64,000 nt of DNA, taken from assembly GCA_963971225.1 (NCBI GenBank), contig OZ020269.1, forward strand, positions 17,351,921 through 17,415,920, written 5' to 3'. Both the position numbers and the translations under genes were made by a program. Position 1 is the stretch's first letter. Every line of letters begins with the position of its first letter. This document shows, piece by piece, positions 11,679 to 22,888 of this stretch. The notes beneath the pieces are model-generated. The model searched no databases and had not been told where the DNA came from. It was given only the letters and a program-made list of their open reading frames with translations. Source of the stretch: Melieria omissa (taxonomy: Eukaryota > Arthropoda > Insecta > Diptera > Ulidiidae).

Positions 11679-11731
11679 GTCGGCCTCGTTAGTTCAGCGG
11701 ATAGCGCGGTGGCTTTTCAAACCAGAGAATC
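11679..11731 (+). repeat. SINE head fragment (A-box half)
   Basis: GTCGGCCTCGTTAGTTCAGCGG and the next ~30 bases match the tRNA-like head of the SINE at 5287-5725. The copy breaks before the B box and runs into sequence resembling the SINE 3' module. Confidence 0.55.
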
Positions 11732-11789
11732 TAGTTTGTAGTATCACAATGGACCATAAGAGAAGCAGCTAACCTAGTTTGATGGTGAT

Positions 11790-12298
11790 TCAAAATTACG
11801 TTAGGTTTTGGTGGCTGCCTCTGTAAGAGACACATTCCGAGGCGTATTGTGAGGTTTTTGAAATGTGTATGCAACACTGTTTTTTTCAATATAAGTTACA
11901 GCACACATTTCAAGCGAATGGGTAAAGGGGGCCCACCTTTCACACTTGTGGGGTTTACCAGTGCCTGCCAAAAGCGCAGACAGGGCGATCCTTTTACCCT
12001 GCGACCTCTTCAACTTCACCATGGAGAGTGTTCTGCGCAAGGCCGGTGTAGTCAAAGTCTACAGCTGGACAGTTTTGTTGAAAATTGTGCCACAATGATG
12101 TAACGCGATAATGTGTTTTTTAGGGCCAGTTAAGTAAGTAAGCCAAGAGCGCACTTGTGTGATTCTTGTAATTCTTATCTGTTTCATGTGGATAGCGATA
12201 GAAGTAGAAGGGTGTTTCAACAACCCGAGCTAGGAATCGAACCTAGGGCCTCCGGCATGAGAAGCCAGTGCGCTACTCGCTAAACTATCGAGGCCGGC
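11790..12298 (-). mobile_element. tRNA-derived SINE on the minus strand with a nested insertion
   Basis: Read on the minus strand from 12298, the head begins GCCGGCCTCGATAGTTTAGC. It has an intact B box (inverse GGAATCGAACC near 12233) and the shared body word ATGAAACAGATAAGAATTAC. The 3' module lies at 11860-11930 (plus-strand words GTGTATGCAACACTG and CACACATTTCAAGCG). The body is interrupted at ~11976-12165 by about 190 bases foreign to the family, annotated separately. Confidence 0.75.
11976..12165 (+). pseudogene. Degraded reverse-transcriptase fragment nested in a SINE
   Basis: In one frame the plus strand reads DLFNFTMESVLRKAGV, the kind of sequence found between the B and C motifs of LINE reverse transcriptases of the LOA/Jockey/I type. 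About 60 bases later a stretch resembles a mutated YADDI box in a shifted frame. It is short and frameshifted. Its position splits a SINE body cleanly, which suggests insertion or template switching, but exact junctions are uncertain. Confidence 0.5.
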
Positions 12299-13434
12299 AA
12301 AAAGTGATTAAATCATTTTCATTGACTTACATTGGTAGATATATGTTGTTAATAAATTCATTTATTTCTAATTATGAAATTTAATTGTGAAAATGTTATT
12401 TATAAACGATTTGTACGTTGGAAAGGGTAGACATTTGAATGGAACTAGCAACATGTCAAAGCATTGTGTAAATAAATCCGAAAAGGCCGACTGAAATTGT
12501 TTTATATGCTATGAATAACAATTATATTAATAACAAATTTTATTCATAATCTTAATTCTATCAATTAATTAAATATTTTAATTAAAACAACAAATCAATA
12601 ATTTTCATTATTTTAACAATAAATTTCCAAGAAAAATTACCTAATTTTTAACTAGAAAAAGGTGTCCCACTCACTGACAATAGCATAGAGTGCAACTAAT
12701 TCGATGTATGTCAGCTGAACTCAACTCTCACCTATTTAAAATTTCAATTTGTTTACCAATGCTGATATATCTGGTGGAATTACAAGTATTTGAGAGTGTC
12801 TTATCAGCGCAACGATATCTAAGCTTGTGCAAAGGTTGTCAACTTTTAGGCGACTGCACAAATAATTGTTGTAATTTATAAGACCCTACAATAGCTAAAT
12901 AAACAATGTTGCTATCAACTGTGCACCACAAGAAGGAAAAAAAATAAAATAAATTAACACAAACACACACAACAAGTAATCATTGACCATTGGCATTCCG
13001 GCTCATTCGGGGTGTGCGTTGCATTGCACTTTTGTCAATGCATTGACGCAATTACTTATTTACGCACGCATTTGTATGTATATATTTTGTTTGTATAAAA
13101 AATTGTAAATTGTAAATGGCAAGTGGCAACGCAATGCAATTAATGGAAATGGATCAGCTTTGATTGAAGCAATTAAAGCATGCAAAACGCATTCAAAGGG
13201 CATGCCATGCATACATATATGTAGTACATACCTATATACATATGTATTTGAACATGTAAATACACCAATTTCAATGGACACGCAAGTGTACAAATTGCCA
13301 AGATACTTCATAAACCAATTGAAGATCGAAATCGAAATCTATAGCAAATCACTTACTACATGACAGACGATTGGCAGTTAACATTTGAGACACAAGTTTA
13401 GTGTTGTATGTATGTAATGGGACATACATATGTA

Positions 13435-13641
13435 TCTGTGGAATTTTGACAAAAGCACTTAAGTCGACTTAAGTCAGATTTCCAATTTTGACAATATGAC
13501 ATTTAGTTACAGAGATATGACGTGTATAATTTCCACTTTTCTCGAGTTTTGTATGAGATTTGGTCTGCACCTCATCAGTTTTTTCGCTCTCCTGAACATT
13601 TTGAAAATTAGACTTAGGTTGTTTTGTCAAAATGCCACAGA
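13435..13641. mobile_element. Short TA-flanked MITE
   Basis: The left end TCTGTGGAATTTTGACAAAA is matched by the inverse of the right end, TTTTGTCAAAATGCCACAGA. Both ends are flanked by TA. The arms continue as diverged inverted repeats containing TTAAGTC/GACTTAG. The ~207-bp element has no reading frame. TA duplication suggests the Tc1/mariner/pogo group. Confidence 0.65.
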
Positions 13642-13869
13642 TATATACTAGATATACACATTAATAAGATTATATATTTTGCGTTGGCCGAGCACAATCG
13701 GTTCCTTATCAAAGAAACAAATCACAAGCATACATTTTTTTAATACAATTTTTTTTTATTGAAAGTCTGTGGGCTTCACAAATAGTTTGATGCTCTGCGC
13801 GCCAGCATATCGAATCCGAGTAGTATATGAGTTTCAAGTAGAGTTTGACTTTACTCAAAAGTCTTACGT

Positions 13870-14118
13870 TATGAATTATGATTAAGGTGAGAGTTAGGTA
13901 GATAGGTAGGTAAGTAGGATGTAGTGGCTGCCGCTGTATGAGGCACACTTAGACCTCTATGTGGGTCGATTGTGTTACCACAAATTCCACCTGTTTGAAA
14001 TGTCTATGCAAGACTGTTTTTCAACATGTGTCTCATCTGCGATAGAAGTAGACGAGTGTTTCACCAGCTCGAGCTGGAAATCGAACCTAGGTCCTCTGGT
14101 ATGAGAGTCCAGCTCTAC
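13870..14118 (-). mobile_element. tRNA-derived SINE, minus strand, internally deleted
   Basis: The words GATAGAAGTAGACGAGTG, the inverse B box (GGAAATCGAACC) and TGAAATGTCTATGCAAGACTG belong to the SINE family of 5287-5725. The central body is missing and the tRNA head is cut near 14118. The plus-strand left end is a (GTAG)n-like run at 13890-13920, equivalent to the 3' tail of the element. Confidence 0.65.
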
Positions 14119-14394
14119 CTAACTTACTTGGAGGAAGTATACTCGTCTTTGGCAGAGTGTCATGCATTGCCAAGACGAGTATACTTGTCCTACTTTAAAT
14201 CTGTTATAACATGCAGTCTTTTGAATTAGCAACTTTTTTGTGGCCACAAAAATAAACGCGCAAAATATAAATGGCAATGGGAATGACTTCATGTAATTTA
14301 AGCTTGGCAGCGAATGGGTTAAGTTTGTTTTGAAAGACCATGAGGATTAACTTCCTCTTCTTGACACGAAAAATGCACCTAAAAATTAAAATGT

Positions 14395-14782
14395 TTTTTA
14401 AACTAACTCTGGTGCGCTGAACACGAAACTGAAAATCAACAAATTTTTTTAATAAGCGCTTTCGAAAAATCTTCGAAAAACCTGAAAATCTTCGTTTTTT
14501 CCCTGTTGTTTCCGTTATGAGCACAAATCTCGTAAACGAATCATCCGACTAAGATGACTGTCCGTCGTTCAGAAGATAATACCATAGCCTTTCCAGCAAT
14601 ATACAGAATATACAAATCAGATGAGATTTGGGGGAAGTTACTGACGGTGAAATTTGTAAAAAAGTGAATTTTTCGACCATTTTCAAAAATCATAAATTTT
14701 CGAATGATTTTTTTATAGATAAAATAAATTATCCCCTCTGGTTTTTAAGTCTTAGATGAAAAATATATTACTTGAGCAAATA
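14395..14782. repeat. ~380-bp dispersed repeat, copy 1
   Basis: Sequence from the word AAACTGAAAATCAA through TTATGAGCACA, TCATCCGACTAA, GGGGAAGTTACTGA and ATATATTACTTGAGCAAATA is repeated co-linearly at 32378-32755 at roughly 80% identity by eye. The copy abuts the LINE fragment that starts at about 14815. It is non-coding and the element type is unknown. Confidence 0.75.
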
Positions 14783-14814
14783 TGTTATAGCAAATTTAAA
14801 TCTTTGGTCTTCGA

Positions 14815-15670
14815 TATCTGCTTAGCTACAATCCTCATTTTTCCTCGAACTTATAAGCTCCCATGGTACTCAAAAGAATTAATGCATCTTAAGAATCTGA
14901 GAAATAAGTTTCACAAAAAGTTTAAGTTAACAAAGAAGTTGTTTTCTACGACAAATATCTTCATTAAATTAATTTAGAAACCTGGAAGAAATGCTATATA
15001 ATAATTACATACAGAGTTTCGAACGAAATATTAAACGCAATCCAAAGAATTTTTGGAGCTTTATAAAATCAAAAAATCGTGCTCCAATATTCCATACTCT
15101 ATTTCCATTTTAGGGAAATCAGCTGTCTTAATGGAGGATGCTGCAAACCTCTTTGCGGAATTTTTTCGTTCTCATTTTGTTACTGATGACGAGTTCGAAG
15201 TTAGTTAGTCCATTAATACTAAAGCATCTCTTGATTTTGACTCTTTGGTCTTAACTTCAGACGATGTAGCAAAGGGTATTTGCGATGTAAAGCTTTCGTC
15301 GCAAACTGATATAGATGGTCTCTCTTCTGTCCTGCTAAAACACTGTCCTTCCCTTGTCGAACCTTTGAAAATTATCTTTAATAAATCTCTCTTATCTGGA
15401 GTATTTATCAATGATTGGATTGGATTGATTGAAAAGGCCTCAATTACTCCAATTTTCAAAAGTGGCAACAAAAATGATGTGTCCAATTATATACCAATTT
15501 CAATGTTATCCACGGTTTCTAAAGTTTTTAAAAACATCATTAAAGATAAGGTTTATTTTGCGGTTAAAAATATAATTAGCCCAAATGCGGTTTTTTCGGA
15601 GTACTGCATCTCGGCTTTTCAGAAGGGCTATTTCTCTCTATTTCTCTATTTCAAACATTCAGAACTTTAA
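14815..15670 (+). pseudogene. CR1/Jockey-like LINE fragment (linker and N-terminal reverse transcriptase)
   Basis: The broken frames read PWYSKELMHLKNLRNKFHKK and FERNIKRNPKNFWSFIKSKN. These are typical of the linker between endonuclease and reverse transcriptase in CR1/Jockey-type LINEs. Then follow TDIDGLSSVLLKHC, FNKSLLSGVF, ITPIFKSGNKNDVSNYIPIS and STVSKVFKNIIKDK, which are reverse-transcriptase motifs 0-2 with the usual Arg of NYRPIS changed to Ile. The coding similarity ends at about 15650, before the catalytic YADD box. Stops and frameshifts at about 14975, 15110 and 15208 show it is dead. It may be from the same family as the C-terminal piece at 28036-28870. Confidence 0.8.
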
Positions 15671-17077
15671 AATAGAATAAATTTTAGATGTGTGAATCTA
15701 CAGACTGAAATCCAAACATGTATGTTTTCCTAACCTAACATATTTTGATTCCATAAAATCTGTGCCTGATGAACAAATATTTATCATCCGTTTCGGTCCG
15801 TTTTGTCCAGCAGTTCCAGGTGGATTATTACTTTTCAATTAATCAGATGATTTCTTTGAGTTGAGAACTCCACTTGAATTAATAATATGTCCAGCTGATG
15901 TTTCTAGTTCATCATTTATCCACACTTATTCTATTTTACCAATTTCGAAACAAAAATCAATTCATTTTAAACTCAAAAGCAGTCTCTCAAGTTAACCCAA
16001 AACTTGTTTTACTCTTAACATATCGATTGAAATATAAGCAAACCTGACATGTTGATAGCGCCCGACTGCTGTCGCACATTATGTTTATTATACCTTTGAC
16101 TTTCAGTTGAGATCATCAACTGCAAAAACACTGGTGAACACCGGTTGCAACCCAACATGTCTAATCTCAATTTAGTTCTAATCCAAAGCGCGTTTATGTG
16201 TGCCCACAATTGTCAATGACTTTGCTTATGCATTATCAAAATGTCTGTTGACGGTTGTTATTTTACATATTATAATGTATTAAAAATAATTCTATATACA
16301 AATAAACAAGTAAGTTCAAATCACATTGCACCATCCGACTAATTAGAATGAGTCCCTCGCAGCAGCGCACGGAGATAAGATGAAAGCTTTTAAATTTCCC
16401 TAAGCCATCCTTATTTATTACACACTAAGCCGACACGTAGACACTTTTATTAAATAATTTGCAGGAATTCTCAGACAAGAAGAATTACTACAGGTGACAA
16501 TGCCTGTCAGCAGCACATTTTCAGCTTCGCTAAGGCGAAGAATTGTGTTGGCCGCGGACAGAACTCGCGAAAACGCAGCATTGGTTACATTCAAATCGAC
16601 AGCGACAAATCTCAAGTGTCAAATTGTTGAAGTGATTTTCAAGTTCATCGCATTAAGAATTCGTGAGCACGTTTTGCATCTTGGAATGCGTACCAATTCA
16701 ACTGTTTTCGAGTACGAGTGTCTGGAGACGCCTCCAACATTGCGCTCTATTCCAAACGAAAACACACCGTCAGTATTCAATGCAGAAAATCCATAAGTAG
16801 AGTGAAAATTACGAGCTATGTGAAATGATCGAAATCTGAATTACCAAATAACTAGTATTTTTTGTTTTTTTTTGTCAAAAGTAAACAGTGAGTTATGGCA
16901 TTTCATCTAAATTGAATTTCTGTGTATTGCAACTGTGCCAAAGGATACCAAATTCAGTTGCATTTTTTCGGCCGTTGCATTTCATAAAAATTCAGTACGT
17001 GAAGACGTCAAAACTACACATACGAATAGTCATTTCTTAAAAAAAAAATTTTAAAATTTAAAAAACAAACTCTACCA
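15671..17077. other. Intergenic; one unassigned 100-codon frame
   Basis: Nothing is firmly assignable. A 100-codon plus-strand frame at 16494-16796 (starting MTMPVSSTFSASLRRR) has unbiased composition and no recognisable domain. Frames antisense to it are just as open. I do not call it a gene. Confidence 0.5.
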
Positions 17078-17133
17078 ATGACCGTCATGGATTCTAATAA
17101 CTGCGAGCAGCAGCCGGAGCCGCCGCGTGAGAG
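17078..17133 (+). CDS. Candidate alternative first exon (weak)
   Basis: A start codon in the context ACCAATGA opens a hydrophilic peptide, MTVMDSNNCEQQPEPPRE. A donor at AG|GTTCGT would leave two bases of a codon, matching the one base needed by the acceptor at 24089 just upstream of the first aquaporin start. A stronger-looking donor, C|GTGAGA, six bases earlier would give the wrong phase, so under that splice the peptide would be only an upstream frame. No transcript evidence is available; this is inference from phase and composition. Confidence 0.22.
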
Positions 17134-17873
17134 GTTCGTGTCTATTTGTCACATTAACACTAGAGAGACCATTGTGGCCATTTTGGGGATTTTTCATTTT
17201 TTAATATCTGTCTCAAGTATGTCTACCAATTTTTGCATTGATGACTTTGTATTTTTTATCACATTCTACAATTAGTTCTGCAATTAATGACAATTAGTCA
17301 AATTCGATGTGTAGTTTTTGTTGGTATGGAAAACGTGCGGTCTTCTAGTTTTAACCGACACAAAGCCTCGTCAAGATCTATGAACCGATTTGCAAACGAA
17401 TGTCAGCTGCGCACTTTTGTCAACTGTCAAACTTGTCAAGTAGCCACTTGCAATACAATCGTGCAACTTTTTTGGGCTCCATTTAATTTTTTCGTCAAAT
17501 GTACAAAGCCAAAAAATGTACCAAATTGCAAAATGTTGACTGGCCACTTGAGTTGGTGCGCTGTGATTGCAGACAAATTGACACAATTAAGTGGAATTAT
17601 CAATGATAAGGACAACATAAATAAACTCTGTGCATGCTTCAATGCGATTTGAGCATAAACAGTGAAATTATATACGTCACGTTGTGTCAAGCTGTGAGCA
17701 GTTAAGGGTGTATGGAGAGTTAAGTTCAGTTTCACTTTGGATCTATTCCAGTACGGTTTATATTTATACATCTGTCGTAAAGGACGCGGCTAACTACAGA
17801 CGTGCTTTTAAGTAATTAAAATAAAACTAAACTAAAATCAACAAAGTTGGTGTAACGAACGATTTTAACAACA

Positions 17874-17911
17874 ATGAGCTCTGAGACGCCCACCGAACCG
17901 ACTACACATTG
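17874..17911 (+). CDS. Candidate alternative first coding exon of the first aquaporin
   Basis: AACAACAATGAGC is a very good fly start context. The frame reads MSSETPTEPTTH and ends TG|GTGCGT, a usable donor in phase 2. The acceptor at 24081-24088 (CCGGCAG) is followed by 19 bases without an in-frame stop before the aquaporin Met. Joining the two would give a continuous N-terminal extension ending CFDKLK before the conserved MKVSTLDK. The implied intron is about 6.2 kb and contains the MITE at 18246 and the R1-like LINE. Alternative N-termini from separate promoters are plausible but unproven here. Confidence 0.4.
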
Positions 17912-18245
17912 GTGCGTGGTGTTTTCGTTGTATTATTGTTAGTGAAAAATTTATCCCAATTGGTATCGGGAGCTAGTCTCTCGGGGCGCTTATCAATGCT
18001 TAATTTTGAGCATCGTGGTGTTAAGCCACACTGTGGCGGCAATCACGTTAAAAATTCGACATTCAATGTTAGTGAAAAATAGTGTCTCTACTTGAACCGT
18101 CGGCGGAACGCTTATAAAATGAAAGGCTCGGGATTGCAGTTTAGCTGTGGGTGCTTTAGTTGAAAGTTCAAACACGAATGACAGTAATATGTTACAGTGG
18201 ACAACACAAACGGCCGGAGCCGGTGGATTAGGGAAGTGGAACATA

Positions 18246-18880
18246 TCGCACACGCACTACAAAAGTGACACAACTCAAAATTTTTCATTTTCGGATTTAT
18301 GTGTTAATACTGTGCACAATGCATTTATCTACCAATCAGCAAAGGCTCAGTATATTTTGTTGTTGTTAACTGTTGCAAAAATACAGTTAGGTCTCTTTTC
18401 ATGTCAGAAGTTTGATGCTATTTGATTGCTGCAGCTCAATGCAAAAGAGTCCTAACACAAATTGTGTCACTTTTGACGAAATACATTTTTGTTAAAGTTA
18501 ATTTTAAGCAAAATTCTGACAATTTTTGTATATTGTTTTAATTATTAAAATTAATTATGAATTTTCAAAATTTTTCTTTCAACTTTTTAACTGTCATTTA
18601 CAATTATTAAATTCAGAAAAAGTAGCATAACTTGAAATAATTCGGTAATTATTGAATTAAAATATCATCAAAACAGTCACAACTCAAAATTTTGTATTTT
18701 CTAGTGTAAAATAAAAAAAAAAGTCTTCCAACTTATCATAAAGCATAATCTGTAAGGATTTTCTACTGAACAGTCTATACATTATTCAAAAAAATGTTTA
18801 TTTAGCTCAAAAACAGTTTTTTTGCGTTTCCTGAAAACTCAAAAATTTTGAGTTGTGTCACTTTTGTTGTGCGTGTGCGA
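18246..18880. mobile_element. 635-bp MITE with 40-bp terminal inverted repeats
   Basis: The first 40 bases (TCGCACACGCACTACAAAAG and on) and the last 40 are reverse complements with a single mismatch. Both ends are flanked by TA (18244-18245 and 18881-18882). Shorter internal copies of the arm word CACAACTCAAAATTTT occur near 18677. There is no long reading frame. TA flanks and long arms fit a non-autonomous Tc1/mariner-type element; the high arm identity suggests recent activity. Confidence 0.82.
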
Positions 18881-19430
18881 TATGTACACAGGGGAACTGG
18901 AAGGGAGAGGATTTGAGTTGTGCAGAATCTACAGAACATTGGACCGATACATTTAAACAGTTAGCAATTTTAAGTCTGCATTCACGCGTCTTTTTACACG
19001 TCTTCAGATTTTCTCCAGCATCACATAGCTGCTTCAAGTCGCGTCTCCATATATTCAGAATCCTGTCTTCTTATCTCTGCAATCTTTCTTTGTTCTGAAA
19101 GATTGCTTAATTGTCTGCATTGCTTTGCAATAATGTAGTAAAAAATGAGCCCAAAACAAATTGAAATTAAACACGGATTTTTGTGTTCCATTCAAATTTA
19201 AAACACATTTTTTCAGAATGGCCACCAAGCATGAATTTGCAATATTTTCGAATTAATATTAAGAATATTAAGAACCCGATAATTTTCATTTTAATGATCC
19301 AAGCGATTTCGAAAAAGAGCCATTGAGCCATTGTGGGCCAGTTTTTTTTTTACAGTGAAGAGTTTTCTAATCTGCGTGTAGTTTTGCTGCAGCGATGTTT
19401 TGTACCGCATTTTAAAGTCGATTTATATAG

Positions 19431-20199
19431 CTGCCATCGGTCCAAGCCAATCAGAGGCCGAGAAGAAGATCGGCCAGACCTGATGCACTGGTGGTTAAGG
19501 CGACTTGGCAAATCACCTATGCAGATATGCTGCGGAAAATAAAAGCCGTGCCGGAACTAACGAAGCTCAGTGCAAATGTAAAGCACGTTAGGAAAACGGC
19601 GAGAGGCGAACTGATGTTTGAGCTTAGCAATGCGGCGACTTCTGAAACAGAAAATTTGCAACAAGCGATGGACAAGCTGTTGGAGTGCGAGGCGGAAGTC
19701 CGAGCACTGACGCAAATGTCGACAATTGTCATAAAAGACCTAGACGAGGTAACCACCGAGGAGAAAGTGATTTCTACACTGCGTCAACAATTCCCAGTGG
19801 TGGCAAGCTTGACAACAGCAGCACTTAAGTCGTTGTGACCAAGTTTTGCTGGTACGCAATCTGCAGAACTGGTATTACCATTAAATATGGCAAGCGCTGT
19901 GCCAGCGGTGGGTAAAGTGAGAATCGGCTGGGTAAGATGTCGCATCAAAGAGAAAATGCAGCTGCGACGTTGTTTTAAATACTTCGGTTTTGGGCATCTG
20001 GCCAAAGACTGCAAAAGCGTATATGATCTGGCCGAGTACTACCTGAAATGCGATGAAAAAGGCCATAAAATTAAGGAGTGTGCCGCGCAGCCAAAATGCA
20101 TGCACAGCGCCGGTGCGCAGCTCGACGCGAGTCATGTCACTGGCAGCTTTAAATGCCCGACATATAAACTAGCGGCTCAAAAAGCGCAGCGAAAATGAG
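19431..20199 (+). pseudogene. R1-like LINE ORF1 (gag) remnant
   Basis: The readable segment 19491-19838 resembles the R1-type gag core (YADMLRKIKAVPEL, TARGELMFELS, then a helical region). After a frameshift, 19887-20198 holds CCHC-type knuckles. In the first knuckle (CFKYFGFGHLAKDC) the second Cys is Tyr. In the second (YLKCDEKGHKIKEC) the first Cys is Tyr. The third, CAAQPKC..., is partly preserved. The damaged metal ligands match general decay. Known gag proteins of this kind bind element RNA in a ribonucleoprotein particle. Confidence 0.72.
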
Positions 20200-21080
20200 T
20201 GAGGGTGTTTGGGCAGCAGATGAGGCTGGTAAGGCAGCCATTTGGATATGCGCCCAAAGTCCAATGGAGGAGCGTGCGCGAGAAGCCAGGAGGGTTCGTC
20301 CGAACAAAAGTTGCTGGAATATTTCTCTACAGCTGTTATGCGCCGCCCTGTATGACACATTAGAGCAATACGGCAACATGCTGAACGAAATTGTTGAGGA
20401 CGCAGTAGACAGATCCCCAAAAATGATCGCGGGCGATTTTAACGCGTGGACAACCGATTGACAAATAGGAAGGGTAGCATTCTTTTAGAAGCGTTTTCAT
20501 CCCTTGACATCGTCCTGCTGAACAATGGCGGCAAACCGTCGTTTAGCAGAAATGGAAGAACATCGTGCATTGACTTGACGTTCGGAAGCCCGGTCCTTGC
20601 GCCAAATGTCACATGGGTAGTCAGCGAGGACTACACGCACAGCGACCATCAGGCCATATAGGGGAGCATCGCACACTGCACACACGTGGCAAGCAACTTT
20701 GCGTAGAACGGAAGCAGGACACCTTCGACAAGGATGTGTTCCAGTTGGCCTTAGACGACTCGCCGTTATTCGGCTCAGCAGCAGAGATGACAAAGCAACT
20801 GTTGACGAGAGTTAAGCGAGCATGCGAAGACGTGGCGGCCGGAAGCACAGAACACCTGTCTACTGGTGGCATGAGCAGATCGCCGAGCTGCGGGCAGCAT
20901 GCATTCGAGTGAGGCGGCAACACCAGTGCGCTCGTGACGTAACTATTAGGCTAAGCACACACGCCGCGTACCGGAACGCCCGAAAAGCGCTTAAGGTCGC
21001 CATAACCAAGACCAAAAACGCGTGCTTTCAGGACTTGCTGAGCGTGCTTGACGAAACCCTTGGGGCAAAGCCTATCACGT
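20200..21080 (+). pseudogene. R1-like LINE endonuclease remnant
   Basis: The apurinic/apyrimidinic-type endonuclease is recognisable from MIAGDFNAW (about 20422-20448), then, after a +2 frame change, SILLEAFSSLDIVLLNNGG, SCIDLTFGSP and DYTHSDHQAI. The last contains the catalytic SDH signature. The segment 20822-21080 (VYWWHEQIAELRAACIRVRR) is the usual linker to the reverse transcriptase. At least three frame changes and stops interrupt it. Confidence 0.75.
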
Positions 21081-21084
21081 AGTC

Positions 21085-22888
21085 ATGAAGCGCCTTGCAA
21101 CGTTTTCCCCACCAGCACCGGTCTCAGCCATATTTTTGGAAAAAATAGTTCACTGCCTATTTCCAAATCAGCAGCGTCTAGCGGCCAGTGACGGCGCCGC
21201 GGTAGCGGTTAATGAGGAGGGAAATTATAAAGGCGTGCGGAAGGATAGGCGACCGCAAAGCCCCGGGCTGCGACGGCATTGCGAACCAAGAGCTGAAAGC
21301 TGCTATACGCCTACACCCACACATATTCGTGCAAGCGTACAATGGGTGCCTACAAGAATGTGTCTTTCCGGATCGTTGGAAAATACAGAAGCTTGTGCTG
21401 CTGCCGAAAGGGGTAAAGCCGCCTGAAGATCCATCAGCATACCGCCCAAGTTGTTTGCTGGATACAGCTGGCAAGCAGCCGTAGAGCTGTCAGGCGGGCT
21501 GTCAGACTTCCAATTCGGCTTTAGGAGGGCAAAATCCTCGATCGACGCGATCGGACTGGTGGTAGAAACCGCCCGAAATGCAATCAGCGGCAAGCGATGG
21601 CTGAGTTGCAGCAAAATATATTGCGGGTTGGTGACGCTGGACATCAAAAATGCATTTAATACTGCGAACTTGAGGTGTGTTCTGGAGTCCTTGCATCGGA
21701 AGAGAGTACCGGTATATATTACCCAAATCATATCGAGCTATTTCGAGAACAGGCGGTTGATTTACAACTCAGACGGCGGCGAAAATGTGTACATGGTCAC
21801 GGGTGGTGTTCCACAGGGGTCAGTGTTGGGCCCCATGTTGTGGAACATCATGTATGATGACGTCCTGCGGCTGGATATACCGGGCAACGCAAAAATCATT
21901 GGCTTTGCCGACGACATTGTAATCGTCGTGACGGCCAAGGTCATACACGAGCTCAAAAGTTTCTACAATGACACAGTTGAAAGGGTCCAGCGCTGTCTCA
22001 CTTCGGTCGGTCTACAGCTAGCAGAGCAAAAAACCAAGATGCTACTAGTGTCGAGCAGAAAAAAGCTGGAGCGGGCTAGTGTGAGTGTGAGTACCCACAC
22101 GATAGCGTCGAAATCGGAAATCATGTACCTGGGCGTCATATTGGATGCCAGGCTGTGCTTCAAGCAGCACATACAGTACGCTGGCGAGCGAGCAGCGAAG
22201 GCAGTGGCCGCGCTGGCGAGGCTCATGCCAAACATCGGCGGCCCCAAGCAATCGACGAGGTTGTTACTAGCGAGAGTTGCGACCTCCCCTGGGCCCTCGC
22301 CATGCACGTTGAAGCATACAGGAGGAAGGTCGAGAGATCTACAGGCTAAGTGCATTGAGGGTGTCCTCCGCACGACATCCTATGAGGCAGCGTGTGTGGT
22401 AGCAGGAACCATACCTGTAGACGTCCTGGCGCAAGAGGCCCACAGGAAGTTTAGCGACCCAAATGGGCATCACCGTAGCCAGCTGCATAGGCAGCAAAGC
22501 CTGACTGAGTGGCAAAGAAGATGGGAACACACCTAAGGGTAGGTGGACCCATCGGCTAATGCCGGAAGTAGGTAGCTGGTACAACCGGAAGCATGGCGCG
22601 GTCACACACTACCTAACGCAGATGCTGACATGTTACGGCTGCTTTAGGGCCTATTTGCACCGTTTTGGCCACGAAGAAAGCCCGTGTTGTTCGGAGTGTT
22701 TTGGCGAAGACGAGGACGCCGAGCACGTCATGTTTACGTGCCCCCTCTCCAACCTTGGGAGGGAGCAGATAGAGGCTGAAATGGACCACCCCGTTAGGGC
22801 GAACACTATAGTCCACCATATGCTCGACGATGCCGACAAATGGGTCGCGGTCTGCAATTTCGCAGCCGCGGTGATGACGGAGCAATGA
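21085..22888 (+). pseudogene. R1-like LINE reverse transcriptase and C-terminal finger
   Basis: Motifs appear in order across two frames: APGCDGIANQELKAAI, FPDRWKIQKLVLLPKG and SAYRPSCLLDTAGK (21212-21484), then FQFGFRRAKSSIDAI, LVTLDIKNAFNTA, GGVPQGSVLGP and the catalytic FADD (21451-22536). After another frameshift the C-terminal region CCSECFGEDEDAEHVMFTCP (22677-22743) is the Cys/His finger found downstream of the polymerase in R1/LOA-type LINEs. The polymerase block itself has an intact 361-codon frame, so decay is uneven, but the element as a whole cannot make a full ORF2. Confidence 0.85.

Noticed and set aside
16494..16796. 100-codon frame starting MTMPVSSTFSAS
   Set aside because: Somewhat protein-like, but no recognisable domain or splice evidence; left as unassigned.
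17287..17652. 121-codon frame at 17.3 kb
   Set aside because: Cys/Asn-rich random-looking composition, no domain, and equally open antisense frames.
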